Assembly: GCF_029784135.1 (NCBI RefSeq) | Contig: NC_073746.1 | Span: 35,073,378-35,137,377 of the forward strand | DNA length: 64,000 nucleotides | Source: Toxorhynchites rutilus septentrionalis | Taxonomy: Eukaryota > Arthropoda > Insecta > Diptera > Culicidae | Direction: 5' to 3' | Notes under the pieces: generated by a model | The model's input: only the letters and a program-made list of their open reading frames with translations | What the model was told of the DNA's origin: nothing | The model's database searches: none | Made by a program: the position numbers and the translations under genes | Shown here: in pieces, positions 21,830-31,620 of the stretch | Layout: each line of letters begins with the position of its first letter | Position numbering within the stretch: position 1 is the stretch's first letter

Positions 21830-22440
21830 ATTAAATCGTTTATTTTTACAGATTTTGCTCAGATTTGGTTTTGCACAATTAAGAAAAAGATTTTTAGAAA
21901 AATGAAATTTATTTTCTAAAATATATTTTTTTCAGTGTGATTTTTTTTACATTTGTCTGATATTACTTGAAGGAATTCCAGTCAATTTCTTGAATCTAAT
22001 TATTTTTTTATCTTTTTCTTCTTTGAATTTGTAGGTCTTTCAAGTTTTGAGTTAAATTTTTTGTAAAAATTTTAAGAAAAGCTGAAGCTCTTTGGAAGAA
22101 GGTCGTCTAGATGTTTTTTTGGAAATATAAAGTAGGCAAAGTTGCCTAAAACGCCAATAATTATTCACTCGCAAACGCTGCTGTCAACTCCTTACACGAG
22201 TTGACATGAAATTCGTCACGTACATTTCGTCATCCATAATCAGTCGAATGTCGCCGCAATTCGGAGTTTTGCCCTTTTTGAAGGACGACATCCTGGCACG
22301 TTTATTGGCTCGCTGCACTGTTGTGTGCGAAATTCCCTGCTTGCGCCTCGGATTGAGAGATCCTCAATCTCGCGTGCGGGATGTTCACGCGAGCAAAATG
22401 TTCAAGCCCGATCAAATCCGTTTTGAGGACTAAAGAGCAA
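21830..22440 (-). pseudogene. Relic of a D,D37E-like transposase and flank
   Basis: On the minus strand at about 22200-22340 one frame reads ISHTTVQRANKRA, then SSFKKGKTPNCGD, then RLIMDDEMYVTNFM. This lines up with SSSFVQRTKQREG, TYKVQKVPNRDE and CLVMDDETYVKADF of the intact ITmD37E protein, with the segment between PNR and the Asp block deleted. It is more diverged than the two ITmD37E copies, so it is an older, related lineage. The adjacent AT-rich part resembles 2630-3060. Confidence 0.55.
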
Positions 22441-22890
22441 ACGTCAAAATAATCAAAATAGACGAATCTTTCTTCAAGCAGAAAATGAGGAGTATTCAGA
22501 TTTTTTAAATGCACACCCAAAAGAAATACATCAAACTTAAATTAACCAAATTTTTATCTTGCCACCCTTTATGAGGCTTTGTGAAAACATATATACTTCT
22601 AGAATTTTTTCAAAAAAGATGCTTATCACCTGAATTTAAATTACACAAAATATTTTTTTTTTCGTTCGTGGTGTGTGATAGTCATAGCCAAAATTATGAA
22701 ACTTTCAGAGCGTTTTGCAAGGCTCAACTACTTGCAAGGATCAATGTGATCTATGCTTCACAACGCTCTCTCTGACAGCAATACGATTAGACAAACATTT
22801 CAAAAGATATAGGTTCAAAATAATCAAACAATATTTCTTATACCTTCATTTTAGTTAGAATTGTTTCCTTCAGTTGTCTATATAATAGTA

Positions 22891-23510
22891 CAGGGCGGAC
22901 TTGATTAAATACAGTCTCAGATTTTTTTTTCACTGTACATAATCGAATCCTGTATACAATCGAATCAAAACAAAATTGTTTTTCATTCGTTTTTTATGCA
23001 TATACTTTTGGTTTTTTAAATGTAAAAGAAGAATTTAATTTTTGATCCCCTTAATGTCAGAAAACACCTTTCTCACATGAAAAAAAAAATTATCCAGAAA
23101 CTTTCAGGAGGTGATAGACAATCATACTCGATGAAAAGAAATGCTTCTACGCATATGTTCGAATTTCAACAATGACAGAGTTATAGAACTTTTTTATGCT
23201 TCGGGCTCTGCTGCCTCAAACTGACTCTACATTTAAAAGTACGCTTCGGGAGACGATTGCTTTCATTTGAAAGATGAGAAAATTAAGTACAATATATAGT
23301 AGTGGAACATTTAAATTTGTGAGTTTAAATAACATTTTGGATGTGATAACTTAAAAAAAAAGTAATTTTGAATAAGTTATTATCAATTTTATCTCAAAAA
23401 TTCAATTCAAACTTAATTGTTTCTATCAGTTAAATTAAATTTAATTTTCTTTATACTGTATATAATCGAATCATCTTCATTCTGGATATATACAGTCCGA
23501 GTCCGCACTG
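22891..23510. mobile_element. TA-flanked MITE, CAGKGCGGACT termini
   Basis: TA at 22889-22890 and 23511-23512. The left end is CAGGGCGGACTTG and the reversed right end CAGTGCGGACTCGG. The interior contains the dispersed repeat also found at 18740-18960 and 37190-37320. TA duplication and a CAG start suggest a Tc1/mariner derivative. Non-coding. Confidence 0.7.
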
Positions 23511-23512
23511 TA

Positions 23513-24414
23513 CTATATTTATTGATTATGGTTTATGATAACTATCATTTTCCTTTACATGTTCGTACACACATTATTAATTAATTATTTATCTATTTAT
23601 TCAATAATAGTTTTACAATAGTTGAAAAAACAATTCAATACTATGTCTAATGCTAATTGCTAATTTGTTTACCTATTGAGCCATTGCAAATGGAATCGAC
23701 AAATGACAAAACATGAGTATTTTTGATTCGAATGAAAGTTTGGGTTGGAGGAAATATGAGTTTCCCACAGCATTTGGGATCTTTTTGACTCAAGTGTAAC
23801 TTTTGAAAAGGGCGTATCGATTTTAGTGAGAGAAATCTTTGATAATTAATATTTAAAAAAAAAACTATGAGTGCTACCGAAATAGTGTATTAAAAGGGGT
23901 TATAAAATATTGATACCCAAACGCGAAAAAAATGTACACTGAGAAAGAAAATTAGCACTTTTTTTATTGACAAAAAAAAACCTTTAATTTTCAATATCAT
24001 TTATTTTTCTTTTTTTTTCATATAAAATAGAAGTCATGTATAAAATTAAAAAATAAGTACAAGATGGTAAAACTATGTTTGACGAACTTTGTGGAACATC
24101 GAATTTTTATGGATTTTCGAAACATCGAATTGTTGTATGTTAACTATCATTTTAGCCACAAATTATGAATCCTGATGTGATTTAAAACAAAAAAGTTAAT
24201 TATCAATTTCCGTCTAAATGCAGCCAGTCTCGAGATATTAAAAAAAATATTTCTAATTTATAGACTTTTTTATAGCAAATCGGTTTTTTTAATAGGTTTT
24301 ATCGTGTTATACCGCCATGTTCATGGAATTTTATGAATTTGCTTATAATTTTCAACAACTTTTCAAAATACATCATTATGGTAAAAATATTAAAATTATT
24401 CATATATACATATG
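23513..24414. other. AT-rich gene-free stretch with an inverted-repeat arm
   Basis: No coding sequence. About 24155-24212 (TGAATCCTGATGTGATTTAA) is repeated in inverted orientation at about 30515-30578, on the other side of the LINE. Confidence 0.5.
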
Positions 24415-24436
24415 TTTTTTTTTTTTTTTTTTTTTT
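24415..24436 (-). other. LINE poly(A) tail
   Basis: 22 consecutive T on the plus strand mark the 3' end of the minus-strand LINE. Confidence 0.9.
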
Positions 24437-24442
24437 AATTCG

Positions 24443-24448
24443 TTTATT
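24443..24448 (-). terminator. LINE polyadenylation signal AATAAA
   Basis: AATAAA on the minus strand, a few bases before the poly(A) tract. Confidence 0.7.
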
Positions 24449-24772
24449 TTTACAGGCTCAGTTACTTAAGTTTAAAGGAGCCGAATTCTTAAATATAATT
24501 TTAAAACTATATATATAAACAATTTTCTTACATCTATGGTTAGTAAGGTGGAAAACCGATTACTCGCGGTGTACTCGAGTTTAGGAGGGTGACATATTTT
24601 TAGGAGAAGGATGGGATATAAGGAACATGTAACAATGTTGATGAACACTCAATTTATAAATCTATTCGTATATCTATAGTGTATTTACATTTCAACTTAT
24701 TCTACTATTTATAGCAAGGGGACGAATTACCCGCAAAGGAAGGAAAGGAGGGTATAAGGATGTAAGGATGTA

Positions 24773-25492
24773 TCACACACGAAGATCTATAGCTTTAAGG
24801 AAAACATATATATGGGACATGTAATCAAGGTCTAACCGAGCCAACACATCTCTCACCGGCACATTGGGCTGTCTTCCTCGGGCCCGAAGGGAGTTTTCTA
24901 AATTCGATCTGGCGACCAGATACACCTCGCACGACCAAACAACGTGCTCGATGTCGTGATAACCTTGGCCACAAACGCAGAGATTGCTGCTGGCAAGATT
25001 GAAACGGAAGAGTAGTGCATCTAACGAACAGTGATTGGACATGAGTCGGGAGAAGGTGCGAATAAAGTCCCGACTCAAGTCCAGACTTTTGAACCACGGT
25101 TTGAGGCTAACCTTAGGGATAATCGAGTGAAACCACCGGCCCAATTCATCTTCATTCCACTTGCGTTGCCAGTTAGCGATGGTATTTTTGCAGACTAAAG
25201 AATAAAATTCATTGAAGGCGATTTGACGCTGATAAATATCGCCTTCAATTGCACCTACCTTTGCTAATGAGTCAGCCCTCTCATTACCCGGAATGGAGCA
25301 ATGTGAAGGGACCCAGATAAAGGTAATGACATAACAGCGTCTGGATAAAGCACTCAAAATTTCTCGTATTCTCTCAAGGAAGTACGGCGAGTGCTTTTCC
25401 GGCCTCACTGAACGGATAGCTTCGACAGAGCTAAGACTATCCGTTACAATGTAATAGTGTTCAACAGGTCGGCGACGCTGTCCAGCGCCCAA
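24773..25492 (-). CDS. LINE ORF2 C-terminal part: RNase H, out of frame with the RT part
   Basis: Continuation of ORF2 after a frameshift near 25470. It begins within the RNase H domain: HYYIVTDSLSSVEAIRS carries one catalytic Asp, VITFIWVPSHCSIPGNERAD the His/Asp block. After RNase H it has a tail with C-x-C...H...C residues (NLCVCGQGYHDIEHVVWSC), a zinc-finger-like end typical of such elements. In the second LINE the same join is in frame, so this is a mutation of copy 1. RNase H removes the RNA template during second-strand synthesis. Confidence 0.85.
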   Translation of the reverse strand: MGAGQRRRPVEHYYIVTDSLSSVEAIRSVRPEKHSPYFLERIREILSALSRRCYVITFIWVPSHCSIPGNERADSLAKVGAIEGDIYQRQIAFNEFYSLVCKNTIANWQRKWNEDELGRWFHSIIPKVSLKPWFKSLDLSRDFIRTFSRLMSNHCSLDALLFRFNLASSNLCVCGQGYHDIEHVVWSCEVYLVARSNLENSLRARGRQPNVPVRDVLARLDLDYMSHIYVFLKAIDLRV

Positions 25493-28458
25493 TGAATTGC
25501 TGCCAATTCAGCAATATACACTGAGCAAGGATTCTGAAGACTGTGTGAGGTGCTAAAAAATTCGTTGAACACTCCAAATCCTGTGGACTCGTTTATAGTG
25601 GACCCATCAGTAAAGTACATATTATCACAATTAATACCCCCATACTTTTCATCGAAGATCGTTGGAGCGATCCTCGATCGTTGGTAATCTGAATATCCAA
25701 GGATATCTTGCTTCATGGACAGATCAAAATGCACAGAGGAATTGATGTAGTCAGGGAAACAAACACGGTTGGGAATATACGAAGAAGGATCAACCTGCAT
25801 GGAGATGAATTCATGATATGAACTCATGAATCCGGAGTGAAAATTTAGCTCGATCAGCTGCTCAAAATTTCCGATCACCAATGGGTTCATGACCTTACAC
25901 CGGATGAAGAACCGAAGAGATAATAAATTGAAGCGATCTTTTAGTGGCAGTAGGCCTGCCAAAACCTCGAGACTCATGGTATGCGTTGAGGGCATACATC
26001 CCAACGCAATACGGAGACAAAGATACTGAATTCGCTCGAGTTTAATGAGGTGTGTTTTGGCAGCTGATTGAAAACAGAAACTGCCATACTCCATCACTGA
26101 GAGAATAGTTGTTCGATACAACATTATAAGATCTTCGGGATGGGCTCCCCACCAGGTGCCGGTAATTGTACGGAGAAAGTTTATTCTTTGTTGGCATTTT
26201 TTACTCAGATACCTAATATGGGCCCCCCAAGTACATTTGGAGTCGAACCAGACCCCAAGATACTTGAATGACATAGCATGAGTGATCGGTTTACCCAAAA
26301 GTTGAAGCTTTGGTTTTGCTGGTCTATGCTTCCTAGAAAAAACCATCATCTCTGTTTTCTCCGTGGAGAATTCGATCCCTAGACCAATGGCCCAGGCTGA
26401 AAAATTGTTCAAAGTATCTTGTAAGGGTCCTTGCAGGTCGGATTCGTTTGATCCTATGACAGACACCACTCCATCATCTGCAAGTTGTCTTAGGCTGCAA
26501 TTTTGTGTAAGGCAATTGTCGATGTCGCTTACATAGAAGTTGTACAAGAGGGGGCTTAAACATGAGCCCTGGGGGAGGCCCATGTAAGAGACCCGACTTA
26601 CTGCCGAATCTCCGTGAGAAAAGTTCAAATGTTTCTCACAAAGCAAGTTATATAACATATTATTCAATAGAGGCGGCAGACCCCGAGAGTGTAATTTGTC
26701 CGACAAAACCTCTATTGAAACAGAATCGAAGGCCCCCTTTATGTCCAAGAATACTGAAGCCATTTGTTTTTTTCCGGCGTAAGCCATTTGAATTTCTGAA
26801 GAAAGCAACGCAAGACAATCATTCGTCCCCTTGCCCCTGCGGAACCCATATTGTGTATCTGAGAGTAGGCCATTCGTTTCAACCCATCGATCAAGGCGAA
26901 ACAAGATCATTTTCTCCAACAATTTCCGTATACAAGACAGCATTGCTATTGGGCGGTACGAATTGAAGTCGGACGCGGGTTTTCCGGGTTTTTGAATAGC
27001 TATAACTCGTACTTGTCTCCAATCATCCGGAACAACATTATGCTCCAGAAACTTATTGAATAAATTCAACAAGCGATGTTTGGCCACATCGGGGAGGTTT
27101 TTCAACAAGTTGAACTTAATTCTATCCGATCCCGGAGCAGAATTGTTACATGAAAGGAGAGCAAGAGAGAATTCTACCATCGAAAACTCGGAATCAAGAT
27201 CGCACCTATCTTGTGGTATATCTCGAACAATTTTTTGCACAGGAGCGGAATCAGGACAAACCTTCCGTGCAAAATTAAAAATCCATCGATGTGAATATTC
27301 TTCGCTTTCATTCGTTGAAGAGCGATTTCTCATGTTTCGAGCCACTTTCCATAATTTTTTCATTGACGTTTCTCGTGACAAACCTCCCACGAAATTTCGC
27401 CAATAAGCACGTTTTTTCCCTTTGATCAAGTTTTTAAATTGATTTTCAAGGTCCAAATACGTTTGAAAATTCTCAGGGGTTCCACGTTTCCGAAAAGCTT
27501 TAAATGCATTCGATTTTTCTACATAAAGCTTGGAACACTGGCTATCCCACCATAGATTGGGACGCCTTCGGGAAATGGTGGAACCTGGGATGGGTTTCGT
27601 TTGAGCGCGAACCGCGCTGTCATAGATCAAACGAGAAAGGAAGTTATACTCCTCCAATGGAGGTAAACCATCTCTGGAATTGATGGCTAGAGCAATCGCG
27701 TCCGCATATTTTTTCCAGTCAATGTGTCTTGTGAGGTCATATGCCATGTTTATAGATTCAGAAGGATTCGACCCAGTGGTGATGGAAATTTTGATTGGCA
27801 AGTGATCACTACCGTTGGGGTCCTGGATTACATTCCACTTGCAATCTAACGATAGTGAATTCGAGCAAAGCGAGAGGTCAAGAGCACTTGGGTTAGCAGG
27901 AGGTTTAGGTACACGTGTTGTTTCCCCAGTGTTCAAAACGGTCATATTGAAGCTGTTACAAAGGTCATATATCAACAATGAACGATTGTCGTCGTACTGT
28001 TCCCCCCAGGTAGTTCCGTGAGAGTTGAAGTCTCCCAAGATCAATCGTGGCTCAGGAAGGAGTGAGCACATGTCAACAAGTTGATTGCGGCTAACCGCAG
28101 CTCTCGGAGGCCAATACAAGCTGACAATACAGAGGTCTTTGCCTCTGATGTTTGCATGACAAGCAACAGCTTCGATCCCTCCAATAGGTGGAAGGTCAAT
28201 TCTAAAAAATGAGTGGCACTTATTGATCCCCAAAAGCACCCCTCCGTATCTATCATCACGGTCCGTATCACGGCGTATAATATTAAAATCGTGGAAAGAG
28301 ATATCATCTCGCGAAGAAAGCCAAGTTTCGGACAGAGCAAAAACATCACAATTGTAGTTATGAATTAAAATTTTGAATGTATCCAATTTAGGGATAAGAC
28401 TACGACAATTCCACTGTAAAACAGTGATATCTCCGACCTCTCTATTTGAATTAGACAT
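25444..28458 (-). CDS. LINE ORF2: endonuclease and reverse transcriptase
   Basis: About 1000 codons. Residues 1-230 form an AP-type endonuclease: QWNCRSL, FALSETWL, ILGDFNSHG and GSDHLPI hold the expected Asn, Glu, Asp and His. The reverse transcriptase follows: VIAIQKPGKPASDFNSYRPI, YGFRRGKGTNDCLALL, SVFLDIKGAFDS (motif A), GLPQGSCLSPLLYN (motif B) and RQLADDGVVSV (motif C). Motif C is usually F/YADD; the second LINE has YADD, so this copy carries Tyr-to-Leu. RNase H starts at YFTDGSTINES and EL AAIHWAL, then the frame ends. The true ATG (28458) overlaps the ORF1 stop in ATGTCTAA. Confidence 0.92.
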   Translation of the reverse strand: MSNSNREVGDITVLQWNCRSLIPKLDTFKILIHNYNCDVFALSETWLSSRDDISFHDFNIIRRDTDRDDRYGGVLLGINKCHSFFRIDLPPIGGIEAVACHANIRGKDLCIVSLYWPPRAAVSRNQLVDMCSLLPEPRLILGDFNSHGTTWGEQYDDNRSLLIYDLCNSFNMTVLNTGETTRVPKPPANPSALDLSLCSNSLSLDCKWNVIQDPNGSDHLPIKISITTGSNPSESINMAYDLTRHIDWKKYADAIALAINSRDGLPPLEEYNFLSRLIYDSAVRAQTKPIPGSTISRRRPNLWWDSQCSKLYVEKSNAFKAFRKRGTPENFQTYLDLENQFKNLIKGKKRAYWRNFVGGLSRETSMKKLWKVARNMRNRSSTNESEEYSHRWIFNFARKVCPDSAPVQKIVRDIPQDRCDLDSEFSMVEFSLALLSCNNSAPGSDRIKFNLLKNLPDVAKHRLLNLFNKFLEHNVVPDDWRQVRVIAIQKPGKPASDFNSYRPIAMLSCIRKLLEKMILFRLDRWVETNGLLSDTQYGFRRGKGTNDCLALLSSEIQMAYAGKKQMASVFLDIKGAFDSVSIEVLSDKLHSRGLPPLLNNMLYNLLCEKHLNFSHGDSAVSRVSYMGLPQGSCLSPLLYNFYVSDIDNCLTQNCSLRQLADDGVVSVIGSNESDLQGPLQDTLNNFSAWAIGLGIEFSTEKTEMMVFSRKHRPAKPKLQLLGKPITHAMSFKYLGVWFDSKCTWGAHIRYLSKKCQQRINFLRTITGTWWGAHPEDLIMLYRTTILSVMEYGSFCFQSAAKTHLIKLERIQYLCLRIALGCMPSTHTMSLEVLAGLLPLKDRFNLLSLRFFIRCKVMNPLVIGNFEQLIELNFHSGFMSSYHEFISMQVDPSSYIPNRVCFPDYINSSVHFDLSMKQDILGYSDYQRSRIAPTIFDEKYGGINCDNMYFTDGSTINESTGFGVFNEFFSTSHSLQNPCSVYIAELAAIHWALDSVADLLNTITL

Positions 28459-29638
28459 CAAGAGAGATAATCATTGCAAGGAGGGGCCATGTTTGCATCA
28501 ATTGTTGCAAAATTGTCTTTAATACTGGAAGCATTGAGATGACAAGGGTTCTGATGGAGTCGGAAACATTAAAACACTTGAAGATTTGGTCCAAAAGGTC
28601 AGACAACTTTATAAATCCCGATTGGGAAGTTGAACTGGACGGAAAAATAGGGACAGTTGGGGTTTTTGATGTCTCCTCGAGTGCTGGGCCATTCGAAGGT
28701 GAATTATTCCCACGGAAACCAGGAGGAACCTGATTTTGCTTGTCCGCTGCACTCGATTTTTTAGGCATGCTAACAGGGGGTATCACCGGAGGGGCTTGTC
28801 CTTGAACTTTGGGAGTGGTCACATTTTTGCGCCGGGGATTCCCTTGGAAAATGAACGGTGTGCCTCCGTTAGCTGTGTCCGCTTCCATTTCGTCAACGGG
28901 CAACGTGGCGAAGACATTTTGTGTGATGATTGGTTGTTGTTGTTGGGCCAGTGGAGAAGCGCCCTTTAAAATATCCGCAAAAGTGCGTTTCGAGCGTTCC
29001 TTCAAAGAGCGCTTCTGTTTCTCCCAGCGACTCTTGTAAGTTTCACAAACTGAGAGCTCGTGTGGGGATCCCCCGCAATATGGACATTTATGCTCAGTCG
29101 CACTGCAGGATTTCCCCTCATGTTGCTCTCCGCAAGTGGCACAGCGCTCCTTGTTGGCACAATAATCCGAAGTGTGACCAACTGACTTGCATTTGTTGCA
29201 AGTCATGGGCTTTGGCACGAAGAGTCGCACAGGTAGTCTCAATTTGTCCACCATAACGTAGTCAGGGAGGGCGGCACCAGCAAAGGTGACTCGAAACGAG
29301 TCGGACGGCGTAAATTTAGTTTGGTCCCCATCATGGGAAAGTTTCCCGAGTTGGCGACAGTCCAAGATTTTCACTTCCATTGAGGGGAGCTTCTTGAACT
29401 TGCCTTTTCCTTCTGCTTTTATTTGTTCGCTCGTCAGACCCGTTTCAGTTATCACCCCCTCAATTTCTACGTTATGGGAGGGTATAAATGTTCGATATTC
29501 GAGAGTGAAATGTTGATCAGCAACAATCTCGTTTGCGTGTTTCCGTTCATTCACGACAACTCGCAATTTGTTCGGTCTAACCCTGCGAATTTCAGATACA
29601 GAAGTGTATCTGGCCAGGTCTTTCATGATCTGAATCAC
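28451..29638 (-). CDS. LINE ORF1, main part: CCHC zinc-knuckle nucleic-acid-binding protein
   Basis: About 395 codons in this frame. An N-terminal RRM-like/associated region (IRRVRPNKLRVVVNER; FRVTFAGAALPDYVMVDKLR) precedes zinc knuckles: CNKCKSVGHTSDYC, CATCGEQHEGKSC and CPYCGGSPHELSVC. The C-terminal half is Pro/Ser/Gln-rich and basic. ORF1 proteins of this kind bind the LINE RNA and form the retrotransposition particle. The apparent Met start is internal: homology with the other LINE shows the protein continues upstream in the frame of 29640-30023, after loss of frame in an A-run. Confidence 0.9.
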   Translation of the reverse strand: MIQIMKDLARYTSVSEIRRVRPNKLRVVVNERKHANEIVADQHFTLEYRTFIPSHNVEIEGVITETGLTSEQIKAEGKGKFKKLPSMEVKILDCRQLGKLSHDGDQTKFTPSDSFRVTFAGAALPDYVMVDKLRLPVRLFVPKPMTCNKCKSVGHTSDYCANKERCATCGEQHEGKSCSATEHKCPYCGGSPHELSVCETYKSRWEKQKRSLKERSKRTFADILKGASPLAQQQQPIITQNVFATLPVDEMEADTANGGTPFIFQGNPRRKNVTTPKVQGQAPPVIPPVSMPKKSSAADKQNQVPPGFRGNNSPSNGPALEETSKTPTVPIFPSSSTSQSGFIKLSDLLDQIFKCFNVSDSIRTLVISMLPVLKTILQQLMQTWPLLAMIISLDV

Positions 29639-29639
29639 G

Positions 29640-30023
29640 TTAAGGTTTTTTTCCTTTCGGTTTTAGCCGGAGGAAAACAACCCAAGGGCCAGTTCCAGGT
29701 GCATCTTCTGGATAAACTCTGACACGTGGAGCGGAGACAACAGAGGGGGAAGACGAGGACGAGGACGTGGACGAGGATTGGGTTGGATCGGAAGCATCAG
29801 AAGGGGGAAGCGAAATCGATGATGGGAGAGGGGGAGTGGAAGTAACAGTGGGTTGAGAAGGGAGGCTTGCAATTTTCTTAGAGGGGGGCTTGGTAGGATG
29901 AGCGGATTCGTCCCCAGAAGAATTATCTTCCTTATGAGGGACTCGTTTATGTTTTTTCCCAGATCTTGTATGAGATTCATTATCGGAGATCTCCATCTCT
30001 GGAGATCCTCCACTATTCTCCAT
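29640..30023 (-). CDS. LINE ORF1, N-terminal part, separated by an A-run frameshift
   Basis: 128 codons starting MENSGGSPEMEISDNE. A Ser/Pro/acidic low-complexity stretch follows, then GPWVVFLRLKPKGKKP and a stop. Reading with one base fewer in the seven-A run at about 29646-29652 gives KGKNLNVIQIMKDL and joins the main ORF1. The second LINE has the matching join VVFFRPKGTPLRVTQICKDL in one frame, which shows the extra A is a mutation or a sequencing error in the homopolymer. Confidence 0.85.
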   Translation of the reverse strand: MENSGGSPEMEISDNESHTRSGKKHKRVPHKEDNSSGDESAHPTKPPSKKIASLPSQPTVTSTPPLPSSISLPPSDASDPTQSSSTSSSSSSPSVVSAPRVRVYPEDAPGTGPWVVFLRLKPKGKKP

Positions 30024-30440
30024 TTTACAAAAATTTCTGTCTTATTTCTAAATTATTTTTGATTTTAACAATAATCTTAATATATAAGTTGTTCCAATAA
30101 TGCGCTCTACTGCCCTAATCAGGGAGAGACAGAGGCTACGCGCTACGGAGACAACACAATAGCGCAAGAATAGCTTACGCAGCCACGTGATGATGAATCC
30201 CGTTTGCGACAGTCACGCGATGGCGATCCCGTTATGCCGAATCAGTTCAACAGCCGCAATCCGGCTCGCTGCAAGAGCGCTGCTTCCTTTGTTCCTTCGT
30301 TCCACTTCACAAAAGGTCAGGTCGAAAGCGGACAGCAATGACCTTCACTCGTACACGATTCACTCGTACCGATAGTACAATAGCAAAAGTGGCAACGCAC
30401 AATACCAACACTGAACTTCACTCGTCAAGAGTTGGATAGC
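30024..30440 (-). other. Probable LINE 5' leader
   Basis: GC-richer sequence upstream of ORF1 containing tandem ACGAGTGAA-like phrases (30340-30430 region). Composition changes to AT-rich flanking DNA at about 30440. An internal promoter is expected in a LINE leader but no specific element was recognised. Confidence 0.4.
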
Positions 30441-30514
30441 GAATGATTTTATATATGTTAAGGAGTTACGTTGAAAAACATTTGAAGACATGTGGGTTAA
30501 TACAAAACGTAGCG

Positions 30515-30578
30515 ATTTAGGAAATTGATAAAGAACATTTTTGTTTTAAATCACATCAGGATTCACAATTTGTTCCTG
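30515..30578 (-). repeat. Inverted arm matching 24155-24212
   Basis: The reverse complement reads TGTGAATCCTGATGTGATTT with AACAAAAATGTT following, as on the other side of the LINE. The LINE therefore sits between inverted copies of the same sequence. Confidence 0.6.
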
Positions 30579-31190
30579 AAAATGATTCTCCGTTTATAAT
30601 ATGATTGACATAATAATCCATATTTTTATTGCAGTGCGAAGGTTTTTTCGACGTCCAACCAAATCTAATAAGTCATATTTTACTATTCAATATTTTATTC
30701 TTTGAAGAAATCGAAACTTTTTATTTATTTTCGGGAGGTTTATATTTTCAGAAATGTTGTGCCGAAAGGGTTTTGAGATATTTCATCTCGTTGAAAACTT
30801 ACACGAAAAACTTTGGATTCACCTCATAGCATGTAGCATTACTGTACGAATCTTTAAATGCGTTTTCTCAAAACCATTTTTTTTTCAGCTGGTGGTACGT
30901 TTATCTCAGAATCTAGCGAACCGATTGGGCTGAACTTTTTTTCAACATGTAAAAATAAACTATCTTGAGGATTACGTTATGAAGTATGAGTTTAATCTAT
31001 TCGAATTGCTATGATTTGGTTCTAACGTCCATGAAATGGCCTCTATCAACCTTATTGACCTACCTGGAACTTTTTTCGCCATTTTCCAGGTCTTTTTTAT
31101 GTAATTAATTACTGATTTTGATACGTTTAATTATTTCATTGACACTCCGGCGCGATAAAAATTTGACTACCGTTCTTTCAGTTGTGATTT
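30579..31190. other. AT-rich gene-free stretch
   Basis: No coding sequence. TTCTCAAAACCATTTTTTTT and CTAGCGAACCGATTGGGCT are phrases of a kind seen in other dispersed repeats of the window (for example 38190-38230 and 36040), so this is probably old repeat. Confidence 0.4.
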
Positions 31191-31204
31191 ACAAGGTGTT
31201 AAAA

Positions 31205-31620
31205 ATGGAAATCAGCAATAAGGAATAATGTAATTTTTTCTTTGATGAAGGCGAAAATGCAAGTCAAGCGACTGAAATCGTGATTGATGCTTATGGTGCC
31301 GATACTACAATAGTCAATTACGTACAAATTTGATTTCTCTCTCGTATCGTATTTTGACGCTGAAAATGTAGTTTGATAACGGGTAGGCTATTCGTCGGAA
31401 ATGTCGATAAAATCACAGAAATGATCGAAGTTGACCGGTATGTTAACAATCGTAGCACTTCCCAAGACCTGAAGATCGAAGAAAAAGCTTGATGAAATCC
31501 TAATCAACATGAAAAAGATGAACCGAATTTGGGAACCATTAAAAAAGGTACAACACGGTTGGACTTTTTATTGATCAACGGTGAAAATAAAGTGTTGCGA
31601 TTCATTTCCAATTCTGATAA
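31205..31620 (+). pseudogene. Mariner-family transposase relic
   Basis: Decayed plus-strand coding: FFFDEGENASQATEIVIDAYGADT matches the first helix-turn-helix of mariner transposases, and VGNVDKITEMIEVDRYVNN with SQDLKIEEK matches the second DNA-binding region. Stops interrupt the reading and most of the catalytic domain cannot be followed (INGENKVL at about 31570 may be the remains of TGDEKW). The terminal repeats were not found. Confidence 0.65.

Larger units (their letters stand above)
24415..30440 (-). mobile_element. LINE copy 1, near full length, RNase H-bearing
   Basis: Minus-strand non-LTR retrotransposon. From its 5' end it has a leader (about 30440-30024), ORF1 (30023-28451, one frameshift), ORF2 (28458-24773, one frameshift), a 3' UTR, an AATAAA signal (24443-24448) and a 22-base poly(A) (24415-24436). 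ORF1 is a CCHC nucleic-acid-binding protein. ORF2 has an AP-type endonuclease, a reverse transcriptase and RNase H. Endonuclease plus a C-terminal RNase H fits the I group of clades (I, Nimb, Outcast, Loa and relatives). I cannot name the clade from inspection. The 5' boundary is approximate and no convincing target duplication was found. Confidence 0.88.

Noticed and set aside
26562..29516. Plus-strand ORFs opposite LINE copy 1
   Set aside because: Antisense shadows of ORF1 and ORF2.
24000..30500. LTR retrotransposon or endogenous virus
   Set aside because: No long terminal repeats, protease, integrase or envelope. AP endonuclease plus poly(A) marks a LINE.
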